DNA from: Penicillus capitatus
Lineage: Eukaryota; Chlorophyta
Assembly (NCBI GenBank): GCA_965649825.1
Contig: OZ287699.1
Span: 992,001 to 1,056,000 of the forward strand
Direction of reading: 5' to 3'
DNA: 64,000 bases
Part shown: positions 1 through 12,101 of the stretch, one piece after another
Layout of the letters: every line of letters starts with the position of its first letter
Numbering within the stretch: position 1 is the first letter of the stretch
The notes under the pieces: generated by a model
What the model was told of the DNA's origin: nothing
Databases searched by the model: none
The model's input: only the letters and a program-made list of their open reading frames with translations
Position numbers and translations under genes: made by a program

Positions 1-739
1 AAGAGAGCGCCGTGATTCGGTTGATACCGGTGGTGATTTGCCGTCGGCTCTGGAGGATGTAATCCCACACAAAGAAACCGGCCGAATTTGGTCCGGCTGT
101 GGCGAATCGCGTGCCGGATGGATGAAAATCGATGCAATCCATTTCGCTGTGGCCACTCTCTTCGCCATAGCGGATCACTTCCAAATCCGTCTCTCGGTTC
201 AATGATCGAGCATAACGCAGAATAACGGGGCCGAGATTTGTGCTGAGGCCGAGGTTATGTCCTGTGATTGGCTGGGCTTGGATGCTGTGCACGGTCGAAG
301 CCAGTTGCCGGGGATCGTTCGTGGAGTAGATGCGCTCCCAGACTGTGGTTTTCACGTCGTAGCAGACGACATCGCCGTCGATCGTGGCAATAGCAATGCA
401 GTTTGGATCGCCCATGAAAGTGATGCGTTGGCCAAAGGACAGCGCTCTTGTCTGCAAAGCCGGCTTCCATTGCAATCCAGCCCACAGCATCTTGATCACA
501 CGCATCGAGACGTGCTGTTGATAGAATCTAAAAGATACATGGTAACGGACGAGGCGTGATAGGGTAGATTCGCACCCATCGATATCCACCTCAGGCTGCG
601 GCGGTTCTGGGCAACGATTTCACGGTCGGTGGAGCTGATGCCGATGGACATGGGTACCTTGAGGCGGTCCTTCGTGCGGAACGTCGGCGACACGATGTAG
701 GTTTAGCGACGGGGCGAGTTCGCTGCGCAGTTCCTGCAT
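1..739 (-). CDS. WD40-like repeat protein, C-terminus beyond left edge
   Basis: Read on the minus strand, an ATG at 739 opens an 82-nt first exon. A 51-nt intron (607-657) follows, after which the frame stays open to the left edge. The visible part has alternating beta-strand-like blocks of WD40 character: a strand ending in GDVVCYDVKTTVWE and another with DCIDFHPSGTRFATAG followed by FFVWDY, the usual 'WD' turn of a propeller blade. WD40 proteins are scaffolds, and I could not assign a specific family. The start is supported by frame continuity across the intron, but an upstream exon is possible. The gene is incomplete, so its length and partners are unknown. Confidence 0.55.
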
Positions 740-991
740 TCGGCAAGTCGAATGAAACGATCGGCGTTTCTCCAATGAACCGTCCCGTTCAACAATTTGA
801 GCAGCTGTTCACGCGTCACAGAAACGATACGCAATGAGCGTCATGGTAGATGAAAGGACAAGAGAGATGATCCAATGTCCTCTCGTGCGTTGGTTGTTAA
901 CACGGATCAGAGAAAAGATAAAAATTAGCGAAGAATGGAAGTCACTCGATATGGGAAAGCGAATGCGAAATGATCCCACAATTCGCTCTCT

Positions 992-3900
992 CTAGTCATC
1001 GTAGTCCAGATCCATCTCCATTGGCTTCTCTTTCTCAGCCTCGATGCGGTTATTCAAAGCAGAATCCGCTTTGCTGAGGGCTGTCATGATTGCTTCGCAA
1101 TGGTCTGTAGTGTCCGGCAGATTGTATTTCCATTCTTTCACGACAAGACGGATGCCGTCTGCATTGGTGAAATCTGAAATGGCAACTTTGTCTGGATTGC
1201 CCACCAGCAGTTTGCGAATGGCGATGGCCGCTGTCTCGCGACAAGGTTCATCGCTGCTGTCGAGCAAACGGGTGATGGGCGGGATGGCACCAGCCTTGAT
1301 AACGATCGCACGGATGGCGCCGTCTGCTAGATTGGCCAAAGACAGACAGGCATTTCTGTTGCACAGTTCGTGTTCAATGCTGAGCATTTGAATCAGAAGA
1401 GGCACAACGCCTGCAGAGACGACTGCTTTCTGGCTAAGAGGATGCGCACACACGAGGTTGGAGATGGCCAACGCCGCTTTGGCTTTGCTCTTGCCGTCTT
1501 CGGCACTGAGCAGCGATGCAAAACGATCCTGAGCATTGTTCTCCAATAGAATGGTCTGGGCACGAGGATTCAGGACGCAGAGATTGGCAAGAGCCCATGC
1601 AGCTTGTTCCTTGCAGCCATCGTTTCCTGAGTCGATCAGATCCAGCAATATCGGAATACCACCTTCATCGACAATGAGATCATGATTCTCATCTTTGCAA
1701 GCCAAAATCGCTAGTGCAGATGTGGCTGTCTTCTGATAGACTTCTTTCCCTGAACCACACGAATGAGAGCAGAAAAGCATGTGAAGGAAAACCATTGCGG
1801 ATCATATCGATCAGGGGACGGATGCCGCCTTCTTTGACGATCTCCAAAACGACATCAGGATTGTAGCCGATGCTCTTTGTGCGCATCAGGACGCGAAACG
1901 GTTTGAACATGTTGTTCCCAACTCCCTCTTTGAGCTTCTCTACTGGTGTAGGCAAGATCTGACAGATAGCAAACATAAGTCTCGTCTGAAGGTACAGGCA
2001 TTGGTGTATAGTCGATACCTTGGAAATGGGTTTTGCTCCTGATTCGATGGACATTGCCACAATGTTGCCATCGTTGTATGCCAGGTTTGCAAGAGCCAAA
2101 GCGGCTCCTCTCTTGCAGTAATCGTTTCCTGAAGTTAACAAAGTCAGCAAGGGGCCAATTGCTCCTTCTTGGACAATTAAAGCCTGCAATGCAACGCTCA
2201 GCGTATCACTGACGCAGCTCGATCGTTTCTACCTGATTTCTCTCATCATATGCTAAATTGGCCAAGGCTGAAATCGCATTCTGTTTACACACATCATTTG
2301 ATTTCTTCAATAACTGAACGAGTGCTGGAATGGCGCCTAGGAAACAGAGAGCATAAGGATCTCGTGTGCATTGAGAGGAATAAGCAAACCCTCTTTCGCA
2401 ATTGCCATTGTGTGCGTTGCTCCGTAGGCTAGATTGGCCAATGCCAATCCAGCATTCTTTTTGCACCACAAATTTCCGGTTGTCAACAGGTGAACGAGCG
2501 GACGGATAGCTCCTTCTTGAACAATAGTATACATGTTGTCGCTATTGAAGGCCAAGTTTGCTAAAGCTAATGCAGCATTCTGCTTGCACACCATATTTCC
2601 TAGACACATGCATCGCATTCACGCACAGAAAGAAAGCATTGAACGAGCGCACCTGTGTTAAGAAGTTGTATGAGTGATTTGATTCCGCTCTCTTGAGCGA
2701 TGACCACCTTGTTTGCGTCATTGTATGCCAGATTGGCCAAAGCAAGAGCAGCATTACTCTGGCAGTCTACGCTTGGCACTTGCAGAAGCTGAACGAGAGC
2801 ACGGATACCCCCAGCCTCTGCAATGGTCACTTTGATATCGTCATTGTATGCAAGATTCGCCAAGGCCAGTGCAGCATTCTTCTTACTGTCTCTGTTTCCG
2901 CTCTCGACCAACTTCACCAGACTGGGGACTCCCCCACATTTGGCAATGGCGAGTTTCATATCGGCCTTGTACGCCAAATTGGCGATGGCCAGTGCAGCAT
3001 ACCTCTGGCATTCTTGGCTATCTGAGGAAAGCAGTTCAATCAGAGGAATCAGTCCATTCTCTTCTGCCAATGCTGTCTTGATATCATCATTGAATGCCAA
3101 ATGCGCTACGGCTGCCACAGCAGCTTCTTTGCACGGCTCGGATCCTGTCGCCAGCAGCTCAACAAGCGAATGGATTCCACCGTCACGGATAATAGCTTTC
3201 CTGTTTTCATCGTTGTTGGAAAGCGATCCCAGGATCTGAATGGCATTCTTCTTGCACTCGTCGCTCTCGGATCCAAGCATACAGACAAGGGGCTGCACGC
3301 CTCCTTCTTCCACAATATTGACTTCGTTACACGATACGAGACGGGCTAAGGTGGATGTCGCTTCGGTCTTTCCAGCTTCGTTTTCTCCTCCCAGCATCTT
3401 CACCAACTGAGGTACCCCGCCCGACTCCACAATAGCAACTTTGTTCTCTCTGTTGCAGGCAATGTTGGCCAATGCTTTGGTTGCACTCTCAACCACACCC
3501 TCTTTTCCAGAATTCACCACTGCTATGAGAGCCGGGATTCCACCGGACTGCGCAATGGCTACCTTGTTTTGATTGTTCGTTGACAGATTGGCAATCGCAA
3601 CGGTCACGTGTTCAACCACAGTAGGATTGTCGTGTTTCAGAAGAGACAGAAGGGCAGACAATCCTCCGGCATGTGCAATGGCCACTTTGTTTTCATGATT
3701 GAGCGATAGAGTAGCTAAGGCACGTGCTGCATGCTCCACACATGCTTTGTTTCCCACCGTCAGGAGTTTTACTAGGGAGCTTGTGCCTCCTTCTTGTGTG
3801 ATCAATACCTTGTTCTCTGTTGATGCCGCGAGATTGGCCATTGCCAAAGCTGCTTGTTCCTCCACTGCTTTTCTCCCGCACTTGAGCAGCTCCACCAGTG

Positions 3901-6900
3901 GAGATATGCCTCCTTGATCTGCAATAGCTTGTTGATTTTCTTCGCTTTGGTATGAGAGATTTCCCAATGCCAAGGCAGCATTCTTCTTGCTGGCTTCGTT
4001 GCCTTCAGAGAGTAATGGGATGAGCTGTGTGATACCTCCCTGATCTGCGATCTTGGCCTTGTTCTCCGAACTGCCAAATGCCAGATTAGCAAGAGCCAAT
4101 GCTGCGTTTCTTCGGCAATTGATGTTGGGAGAAACAAGGAGTTTGATGAGTTCAGGGATGCCTCCCATCGAAACAATGGCGTCACGACTGTGCGCATTTC
4201 TGGCCAGATTGGCAAGCGCTCTCGCTGCCTCTTCTTCGGCGACTTCGTCCGTTGACAGGAAAGCCATAAGAGCATTGACGCCGCCTTCTGCGGTTATTCT
4301 GACGTTAATTTGTTCATTATAAGCCAAGTTTGCCAAGCACTGTGCACTGTTCTTTGCAATGTGTCCACTTTTCGTCGCCAGTAGTCTCAAGAGATGACCG
4401 ATGCATCCTTCGTCCACCATGGACACACGATTGTCATTGTTAAACGCCAGATGAGCAACTGCCAGTGTCACTTCCTCCAGATACTCTGTGTTGTCCGTCG
4501 CAATGAGATTCACGAGAATAGTCGTTCCGCCTTCTGTAGCAATAACTTCCCTGCCAACTTTACTGGTTGCCAAACTGGCTAAAGCCAGTGCTGCATTCTT
4601 GATAGACACATCCCTGTCACTCGAGAGCAGTTCGATGAGTTTCCTTAAGCCTCCTTTCTCAATGATGATGGCCTTCTCTTTATCGTTGCCTGCCAAACGT
4701 GCCATTGCCAATGCAGCTTGGTCTTGGCTCATTTCGTTTCCATTTGCCAACAGATCGATCAGAGAAGGGATTCCACCTTCCGGAGAGATGATCACTCCTG
4801 TACAGAACACAGCGTTCACTGCACAGTCACTGAATACAACAACAGAAAGCAACCTCGTCCATCATCGCTCGAGATCGTTCCCAGCGTACGCGCAACGTTC
4901 TGTTTTGTGGTTTTGTTGCCTGTGACAAGCAACTGTACCATCGGCAACATGACACCTTCGGCGAGCATGGCGTTTCGACAATGTTTCTTCTTGGCTAGGT
5001 TTGACAGCGCCAGCACCAAGTGGTCGATACATGCTCGGCTGCCGTCCTGCAGCTGTTTGACCATCGGAATAATGCCTCCTTCGCTCACAATGGCCTCAGA
5101 TCCCTCATCGAGGATCGAGAGATCGGCTAAGGCAGCCGCAGCCTGTTCACTGCAAACGGCGTTTCCATCTTTCAGCATATCAATAAACAGTCTGCTTGTT
5201 CCTTCTGCTAATAGGGTAATGCGGCCGAGATTGTGCTGGGCAAGATGGGCAAGTGTACGAACGAGTTGTTCTTTGAAGGTATCGGATGCTGTGGGCAAGA
5301 GAGAGACAATGACAGGTATCGAAGGAGCAATTTCGCTCAGAACACTCTCGTCTACACTCTTAGCGAGATTTGCCAGAGCGAAGGCCGATTGCTCGCGACA
5401 GACAACATGATGTGAGCTTAAGAGCTCGACGATCAAAGATAATCCACCATCAGCTGCAATGATCGCATGGTTTTCAACATTTGCAGCAATGCGCGCCAAA
5501 GTACGGGCGGCATACCTGAAACCACAGACAGATCACACACATCCAGTCCTGCAAAGCATTGGTTGTGGAGTAGTACCCTTTCGATGCGTCATTTCCATTT
5601 CTCAGCAGATCGAGGAGCGGACGAACACCTCCTTCCTTGGCAATGACCTCTTTACTGTCGACATTCTTAGACAGATTTGCCATGGCAAATGCAGCGTTGG
5701 CTTTGCACGAGGAGTTGCCGCTCGTCAGCAACTGTACAAGAGTGGGAATGCCTCCCTGCTTCGAGATAACGACATTGTTGTCTTCATTGTAGGCCAAGAA
5801 TGCCAAGGCGCGTGCGGCATGACCCCGACAGGCTTCGTCATTCGTACTCAACAATTCAACCAAGGGCGGAATGCCGTTCTCTCGTGCGATCGCTGCTTTT
5901 CCGGTTTCAAATCCTGCGAGATTCGCCAAGACGAGTGCTGCATTGCGTTTGCATCCTTTGTCATCATTTGAGAGAAGACGAATGAGACGAGGGATGCCTC
6001 CTTGCTCAACAATGGCCACTTTGTTTTCAGGGTTATACGAGAGATAGGCCAAAGCCAGACTGGCACTTGTCTTTCCGGTCTTGCTACTCACCAGAAGATC
6101 CAGCAACGGAGGAAGTCCTCCTGCCTCTACAATTGCCACCTGATTGTTACGATTGTGCGCCAAACTCGCCAGAGCTTTGGCCGCATGTTGTTTTGCTGTT
6201 TCCGTCCCGCTGGTCAAAAGCTCCACGAAGCTGCCGATACCCCCTTCGGTCGAGATCACTACCAGATTATCATTATTATGCGCAAGATTGGCAACGGCAC
6301 GAGCCGCATGTTCTTGACAAGCATCATCCGATGAAGAAAGCAACTCCACAAGAGAAGGTATACCGCCTTCCTTCGCAATCATAATTTTTGCCTGCTCTGT
6401 GGACGAGAGATTTGCCAACACAAGAGCAGCTGTCCGTTTGCAATTCTTGTTGTCGGACGCCAGAAGACGGATGAGACGTGACAGGCCTCCATGTTTCAAG
6501 ATCTCTTCCTGATTCAGGGAATTATACGACAGACATCCCAGCGCCGTACAGGCATTGCTCTTGCACGTACGATCGCTGCTTACAAGCAAATTCAACAGCG
6601 CCTGAACGCCGCCAACGGCAGCAATCTCCATCTGGTTCGCACGGTTATGTGCCAGTTGACTCAGCACACGAGAAGCTTCCTGTTTGAGAGTATCGTCCCC
6701 CCGCATCAGTATATCGACGAGCGGTTTAATGCCTCCTTCATTGCTGATGCTTAACTTGCTGGTGGCTGCTAATGATCCCAACGCCTGCAGAGCTTGCAGA
6801 ACCTGTGCGGGTGTGCCATTACGCATGCGGTGTACGAGTTGAGCCACGGACGGACAGCCTCCTCTAGGGGCTTTGCGTTCCGAGGCGACAGGGAGTTCAC

Positions 6901-7150
6901 TCTGCGTTCTGAGCAAACTTCCTCCTCCTCCACCGCCACCACCAGACCCACCAGGAACAAACGATCCAGCGCGTTGGAGAGAAAGGCCATTCAACGGTAT
7001 TTCGCCGAGGGACAATTGACTCTGTAAGGGACGAAAGGCAGCCGCATTGAAACTGAGAGAAGGCGTAAGACGCGACGCAGAAACCGGCGGTAGGTCCTCT
7101 GGTGTTTCAGAGGAGCTTGCCGATGGTCGACTCATACCTAGTGCACGCAT
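992..7150 (-). CDS. Giant armadillo-repeat protein (1,927 aa, about 40 ARM repeats)
   Basis: Eight exons can be joined: 7150-5577, 5515-4854, 4797-2653, 2599-2390, 2336-2233, 2183-2019, 1958-1793 and 1749-992. They sum to 5,784 nt, exactly 1,928 codons with the TAG stop. Introns are 43-61 nt. After a Ser/Pro/Gly-rich N-terminus of about 130 residues with a poly-Gly run, almost the whole protein is tandem units of about 41 residues. Each carries the core NAALALANLAYN, then an ivxeGGIxxLVxLL-type helix. These are vacuolar-Vac8/beta-catenin-class ARM repeats, which stack into a superhelix that binds peptides. No catalytic domain, membrane segment or F-box is visible. The tail is acidic (MEMDLDYDD). 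The intron at 1959-2018 sits in a weaker repeat and its acceptor is the least certain. The role is probably a scaffold; the partner is unknown. Confidence 0.9.
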
Positions 7151-7382
7151 CGTTCAATGCCGCCAATTTTTTAACGCGGAGCAGCGTGAAGCTGTAAGGA
7201 AGGTGAGGCTGAAAGCGTGTCTGAAGCTCACTTTTAGTCTTAAAGGGACGCAACGTCAACAAAGTGTACGGTGTGCACTTCCGATTCCAAGTCTCGCTTC
7301 TTTCGCGGTTTGCGAGTGAAGACGAAAAATACTGAAACTTCAAAGGTTGTTAACGTCTTTATTGTCGTTTTTGCGCGTCACA

Positions 7383-9641
7383 TCATGTAGATCGTGTAGG
7401 CAAACGTTGCTCAGTCATGTGACGCTTAACGGACGAGATGTCGACTTCTTGACGATGAAAGATCCCAGCCGCCAGTGCGGCCGACGCTGTTGTCGATTGA
7501 AACACCTTTGAGCATTTGTCAATGTACAGGACGGGGATATCGACGGATCTTACCTCTGTAAAATGCTCTGGTCTCCCGGCACCACTGCTGGCGATGACAG
7601 GAATGGTCACGGCGTTGCAAACCGCTTGGACCAGTTCCAGATCGAATCCCTGATGAGAGGACGGGTCTAAATAGTTCGAGAGAAGAGAGCATTACGTTGC
7701 CTTGGCCATCGTTGTCAATGCAGTTCAGCAGAATCTCTCCAGCGCCCAAGTCCTCGACGGCACGAGCGAGTTCTACGGCACTGACATCACGTAACTCGCG
7801 TCCGCCCTTTACCGTACATTGCCACCAACAGTATTGCTCCCCACCTGGACCTATGCGCGGCGCTCATCGGGAGGGAACGGGGAACGGATTCGACCTGCAC
7901 CTTTACTCTTGGATTCGACACAAATGTGTGCGCAGTTGTGTGGATCATCTACCCAAACCCGTTTGGGATCGATGCTGACCACGACAGCTTGGGCACCGTA
8001 CACTGCAGATATCTGCTCAATGCTGCTTTCTCCTGCGTGTCACATCAGTAGGGATGGTGGTGCTGTTGATCCGTACCTGTTTTGATCCCAGTCTTAAGAA
8101 AATCTTCCGCGATATAAACAGCATCGCTTCCAATGGAGACTTTGTCTGCTCCGGCTCTGAAAAAGATAAGCCGTCTTTGATGATGAGGAATAGGGAAGAG
8201 AATCTACCTGAAGTAGGAAGAGGCAACTTCCAGTGCGGAGTAGGATTGCTTGTTTGCATCCGTAAATCCGCGTATACCACCACCGACTGTTAGTGGTACG
8301 AAGACGCCTTCGGATGTCTTGCGCAGAACGTCCAACATCGGTAGATCCGACAATGGAAAATCCCGAAATCCTTGAAACTGCACGTCAAGCCAGAGAATTT
8401 GTGGAGTGCTCTTTTCGCACCCGTAATGTTGAGGAATGTGACTTCGTCTGCTCCCTCTTGAAAATACCGTTCGGCCAAAGATACGGGCTGACCTAGATTG
8501 CGGACATTGCCTTCTTCTCGGACGTCATATTGGTCCCCCTTTGACGGCATAATAGTTATGAGCTCCGCCGATCAGTTCAGACCTTTGTAACGACCAAGTC
8601 GCCGTCGTCATTAGCTCTCACATCCAGGCAAGCAATCACACGTTTTGCAAGACCCGGACCGTCAGAAGAAATGGCTGATGGAGTCAAATCCCGAACAGCA
8701 TCAGCTGCGTCCAGTTCAAGGAATGATCTCAGAATGCTGAGTCCAACGTGTCCACTCTTCTCTGGATGAAACTGGGTGGCATAGATATTCTTCTTGCCAA
8801 CTGTATAGATGAACGATCGATTCGTCAATCATCACCTCGAGTTTCGCACTTGCAGAAATGAACCGAGATCCATAGGTCGATGTTGCCAGTGACCAGTCAC
8901 TGTCGCACGTCTCTGCTCGGTAGGAATGCACGAAATAAACGCGTTCTCCGGCAACAGGACTGAGCAAAGGACTCGGCCTGTTCTCTTCAAACGTGTTCCA
9001 TCCGATATGAGGAACGGAAAGGTCCTCAGACGCATCGAACTTTGTGATCCGACCTAAGCGCAAGAATTCTGCATCTTGTGCTGTGTTGCATGAAAGGACC
9101 CTTAATGACATCGAGGCCTTCGCATCCTCCGTTCTCCTCACTCACAGAGAAGAGCAGCTGAAGACCCAGACAGATGCCAAGAAATGGCTTAGACGACTGG
9201 AACAGCGTTTGGTGTTGTGTGCGGATTCAGGGACGGATGGTGTACTTGGAGATATTCAACAAGAGGCTGTTCGAATTGACGCTCCCTCAGAACCCGCATC
9301 GCCGCACCGAAGCTTCCCACTCCAGGAAAGATCAACTTGTTGGCAGATAAGATATCCGATGGCTTCTCGATCTGTCACCGATGAACTGTGTTTTGGAAAT
9401 TTATGAACGGCAGTGGGGTACATACATCTTTGACAGTGAAGCCAAGTTTCCGAATTGCGTTTCGGACACTTCGAACGTTGCCAGCCCCGTAATCCAACAG
9501 AAAGACTTCCTTTGAAGAGGCAACGACGGCACCTCTTCTGAATAGAGGACGGCGTTTCTGCCGCCGAGCCTGTTTCCATCGAATAGCGCGAAAACAGGAG
9601 CTGCGATCGAGACCAACAGTAGACACGGGTATCGAAAACAT
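7383..9641 (-). CDS. HIS7: Imidazole glycerol phosphate synthase, fused HisH-HisF
   Basis: The enzyme converts PRFAR plus glutamine to imidazole glycerol phosphate and AICAR, linking histidine and purine synthesis. Twelve exons (9641-9426, 9371-9246, 9196-9100, 9053-8850, 8800-8583, 8538-8421, 8370-8208, 8156-8077, 8032-7895, 7850-7696, 7649-7554, 7505-7383) sum to 1,734 nt, giving 577 residues, the normal length of fungal and plant fusions. The N-terminal glutaminase has FLLDYGAGN, the nucleophile in [10 protein letters not shown] (about Cys123) and the [11 protein letters not shown]is/Glu pair. The C-terminal HisF barrel has ACLDVRAND and VVVSIDPKR, the two catalytic aspartates, and VIASSGAG near the end. 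All eleven introns are 44-54 nt. The first 45 residues are basic and Ser-rich, as in an organelle presequence. An overlapping ORF from 9655 in another frame encodes a signal-peptide-like start, so the true N-terminus is open. Confidence 0.95.
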
Positions 9642-9685
9642 GACGGCAAAGACATGTTAATACGACGATCACGGGGATAGAGATC

Positions 9686-9767
9686 CGCTGAGAGCAGGGT
9701 TCGAACCTGCGCGGGCAGAGCCCAATGGATTTCAAGTCCATCTCCTTAACCACTCGGACATCTCAGC
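9686..9767 (-). tRNA. tRNA-Ser(UGA)
   Basis: The minus strand folds as an 82-nt class II tRNA. The acceptor stem is GCTGAGA/TCTCAGC with a G discriminator base, an A box reads TGTCCGAGTGG, the anticodon arm GGACTTGAAATCC carries anticodon TGA, there is a long variable arm as in serine tRNAs, and the T arm and B box contain GGTTCGAACC. No intron is present and CCA is not encoded. The gene ends 44 nt before the HisH-HisF ATG on the same strand. No run of four T lies in that spacer. The first T4 (minus strand, 9638-9635) overlaps codons 1-2 of the HisH-HisF reading frame. Confidence 0.97.
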
Positions 9768-10790
9768 ATCGGGCGAGAACGTCATTTCGAGCTTATTGAC
9801 ACTACTGTAAAGAAACCCAAGGCATTCGGTAGAGAGTCACATCCAGCGCGTCGTTCATATCTAGCGTAAGGTAAACACGGAGGGAATATACTGCAGCGTT
9901 TTGGTGCCTTCTGTTTACTTTTTTGCAAATGCGCCTCAGAGAACCTCGAATCAAAGTGTAATGCAGAAGACCAGGTACAGACTCTGCCGTTTATGGATAG
10001 CACTGTTATCGATTTAGCGAATGTGAACGCGTGTGTGCTCTTCTTGCTTTCCACCTCTCAATTCCTTCACTCGATCGTAAAATGACCGTTCAGTTTATGA
10101 TAAAAGAACAAGCAACATATGGACAGTGTACACAAGCACGAGTAAGAAATAGCACGAGTGAGGTCACCGTCGGAGAATGGCACCCTTCTTTAGGATTTCA
10201 AACGAACGGATCGAATTCACTAGAATGCGAAAGAGAGCATAAATCACACGCAGAAGATGATAAGGGATGATCAGAATCTCGGAATAGATTAACACGACGA
10301 ATAGAGGGAACAGATACAGATGATGTTCTTCGTCATCATGTTTCCGAAACACTAGACTCGGAAATAATAATACCGCAATTGCAGACGATCATTGCATCTG
10401 CAGATTGCATCATCACTTTATCGATGCATCGGACAGTAATCGAAGATCTGCCAGGACAAATTTGTGGATCGTTTGAAAATTCCATCATCTCAGAGATGTC
10501 TCCTTTGCACTGAACGACATATCTGGTGGCGAAGATCGTGTTTGTTCATCCAGAATGACCGTCAGTGCATCGGCTTAGCCAGAGGAAAGCACATTGTCAG
10601 AGCTTAGAGGTGAATGGACTCTTTCGAGAAACGTCCTAAACGAGGTCGATGGAAGCGCGAGAGTCAAAGGGAACCGTTATTGCCAGCGGATTGTGGAATC
10701 TCCAGTGAAGTTCATGTTCTTCTTTTTTAATGGTTCATGCGAAGGGTAAGATACCTAACGGTTCTTCTCGTTCCATCAACCATTCTCGAT
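9768..10790. other. About 1 kb without a recognisable gene
   Basis: Only short ORFs with no recognisable domain occur, the longest about 90 codons on the minus strand. The right end should hold the promoter and 5' leader of the TRM10-like gene; the left end holds the upstream region of the tRNA. I see no repeats. Confidence 0.5.
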
Positions 10791-12084
10791 GGACGTCGAA
10801 GTTTCGGTCACTGCGCCGTCAAAGAAGGCGCTAAAGAAAGAGAAAAAACGCGAAAGGTGACGAATCAGATGACGAGTCTGAGCGATCCACTCCACCCGCA
10901 CTGTTTACACACAGACTGGCCCATTTGAAGGAACTTCGTAAGGCGTCAAGAAAAAAGAAGAAGAAAGAAAAGAGAGAGCGTCAAAAGGGACAGTTTCAGA
11001 ATGTACAGGTAGGTCCCCACATCCAATCAACATCCACTTCCGAGAAATACAGCCGTGCTGCAACAGCAGAACACGCGGGTCGAAGACAAGGCTAGGTTAA
11101 GACAGGTGACGATCACTTGGTCCAATGCTCGCTTCTTCGCAATGCTGCTCTCCTTAGGCCAAAGAAACGGCCCCAAGATTAGTGATTGATCTATCGCTGT
11201 CTCACCTGATGACCGAGAAGGAAGTCGGTTCTCTCTGTCGACAGCTCACCACGATATACGTCCAAAACAAGCGATCGCGGCATCCATTCCATCTGAATTT
11301 TACAAGCTTTACAGGACCATTCAAAGTAAGGATTCAGTCAGGGTAGGGATTGGGCAAAGGATGGATGCAATAGGAATCCTTTGAGAGGTTCAGTCCAACG
11401 TACCACAACTGGATCATCGACATCCACGAGGAATCCTTCCTCGAGGTTTGGGCCATGGGATCGAGAAGGAGTGTGTGGTCATTGCCGCGTTTTCAGGTTT
11501 TCTCGAATGAGAAAGGAAAAATGGTTTACTTGACGGCAGATGCGCCGGCTAATCTGATGGATCTGACACTGGAGGGAGAAACGCCGTGTCGTTTTGCCAG
11601 AGAATGGATTCTGATCATCGGCAAGTGCTTCGCTCTGCCGTCCTCTTGACACATTGTCTGCAAAGGTGGCCTCATCGATCGGAATCGGCATAAAAACATT
11701 TGCCATGAAAAGGCAATGAAGCATGGCATAATGGCAGCTCAATTGCCGCTGTATCTTCTGGAAGGGATCAACAAAGGCTTAAGTGTACGTCGCTGATTTA
11801 TCATTGTTGTCAAGGAATGTGTGTCCTTTCAGGTTCTGACCACAAATCAGTGTGCAGAAATGCTCCTGCGCTATCAGGAATCTCTAGACTGGTCCTTAGC
11901 CGTCTCTTCGACCTATCCAAAGCGGAAACTGACGACTAAGCAGTCCGTGACACAGGACACATCGACAGATGGTGTCACGACGGCTGCCGAACAGGAGAGA
12001 GATGTCAAAGAAAGTCAAGATGATGTGACGGCGTCCGCGACAGGAGTACTACCCAGTACCCATGTTGCAGAAGGTATTGTTTGA
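10791..12084 (+). CDS. TRM10: TRM10-type tRNA (purine-N1-)-methyltransferase
   Basis: TRM10 enzymes methylate N1 of purine 9 in tRNA using SAM and a SPOUT fold. Signature segments appear in order: LVIDLSLSHLMTEKE, PFHLNFTSFTGPFK, MVYLTADAPANL, then IIGGLIDRNRHKNICHEKA and VLTTNQCAEMLLRYQE, the last two forming the SAM-binding knot. Exons after a Lys-rich N-terminus (which ends at 11008) are 11067-11105, 11158-11325, 11386-11445, 11497-11620, 11666-11784 and 11833-12084. The intron at 11621-11665 fits only with a GC donor (G|GCAAGT). The start is uncertain. An ATG at 10789-10791 opens a Lys-rich frame that meets TGA after about 23 codons, and the acidic DESDDESE segment continues one frame over. 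This could be a missed intron or an indel. The stop lies 17 nt from the convergent calreticulin stop. Confidence 0.85.
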
Positions 12085-12101
12085 GACAACATGTTTTAAT
12101 T

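Noticed and set aside
9256-9753. 165-codon minus-strand ORF overlapping the tRNA
   Set aside because: It runs through the tRNA gene and the HisH exons in a wrong frame; an artefact.
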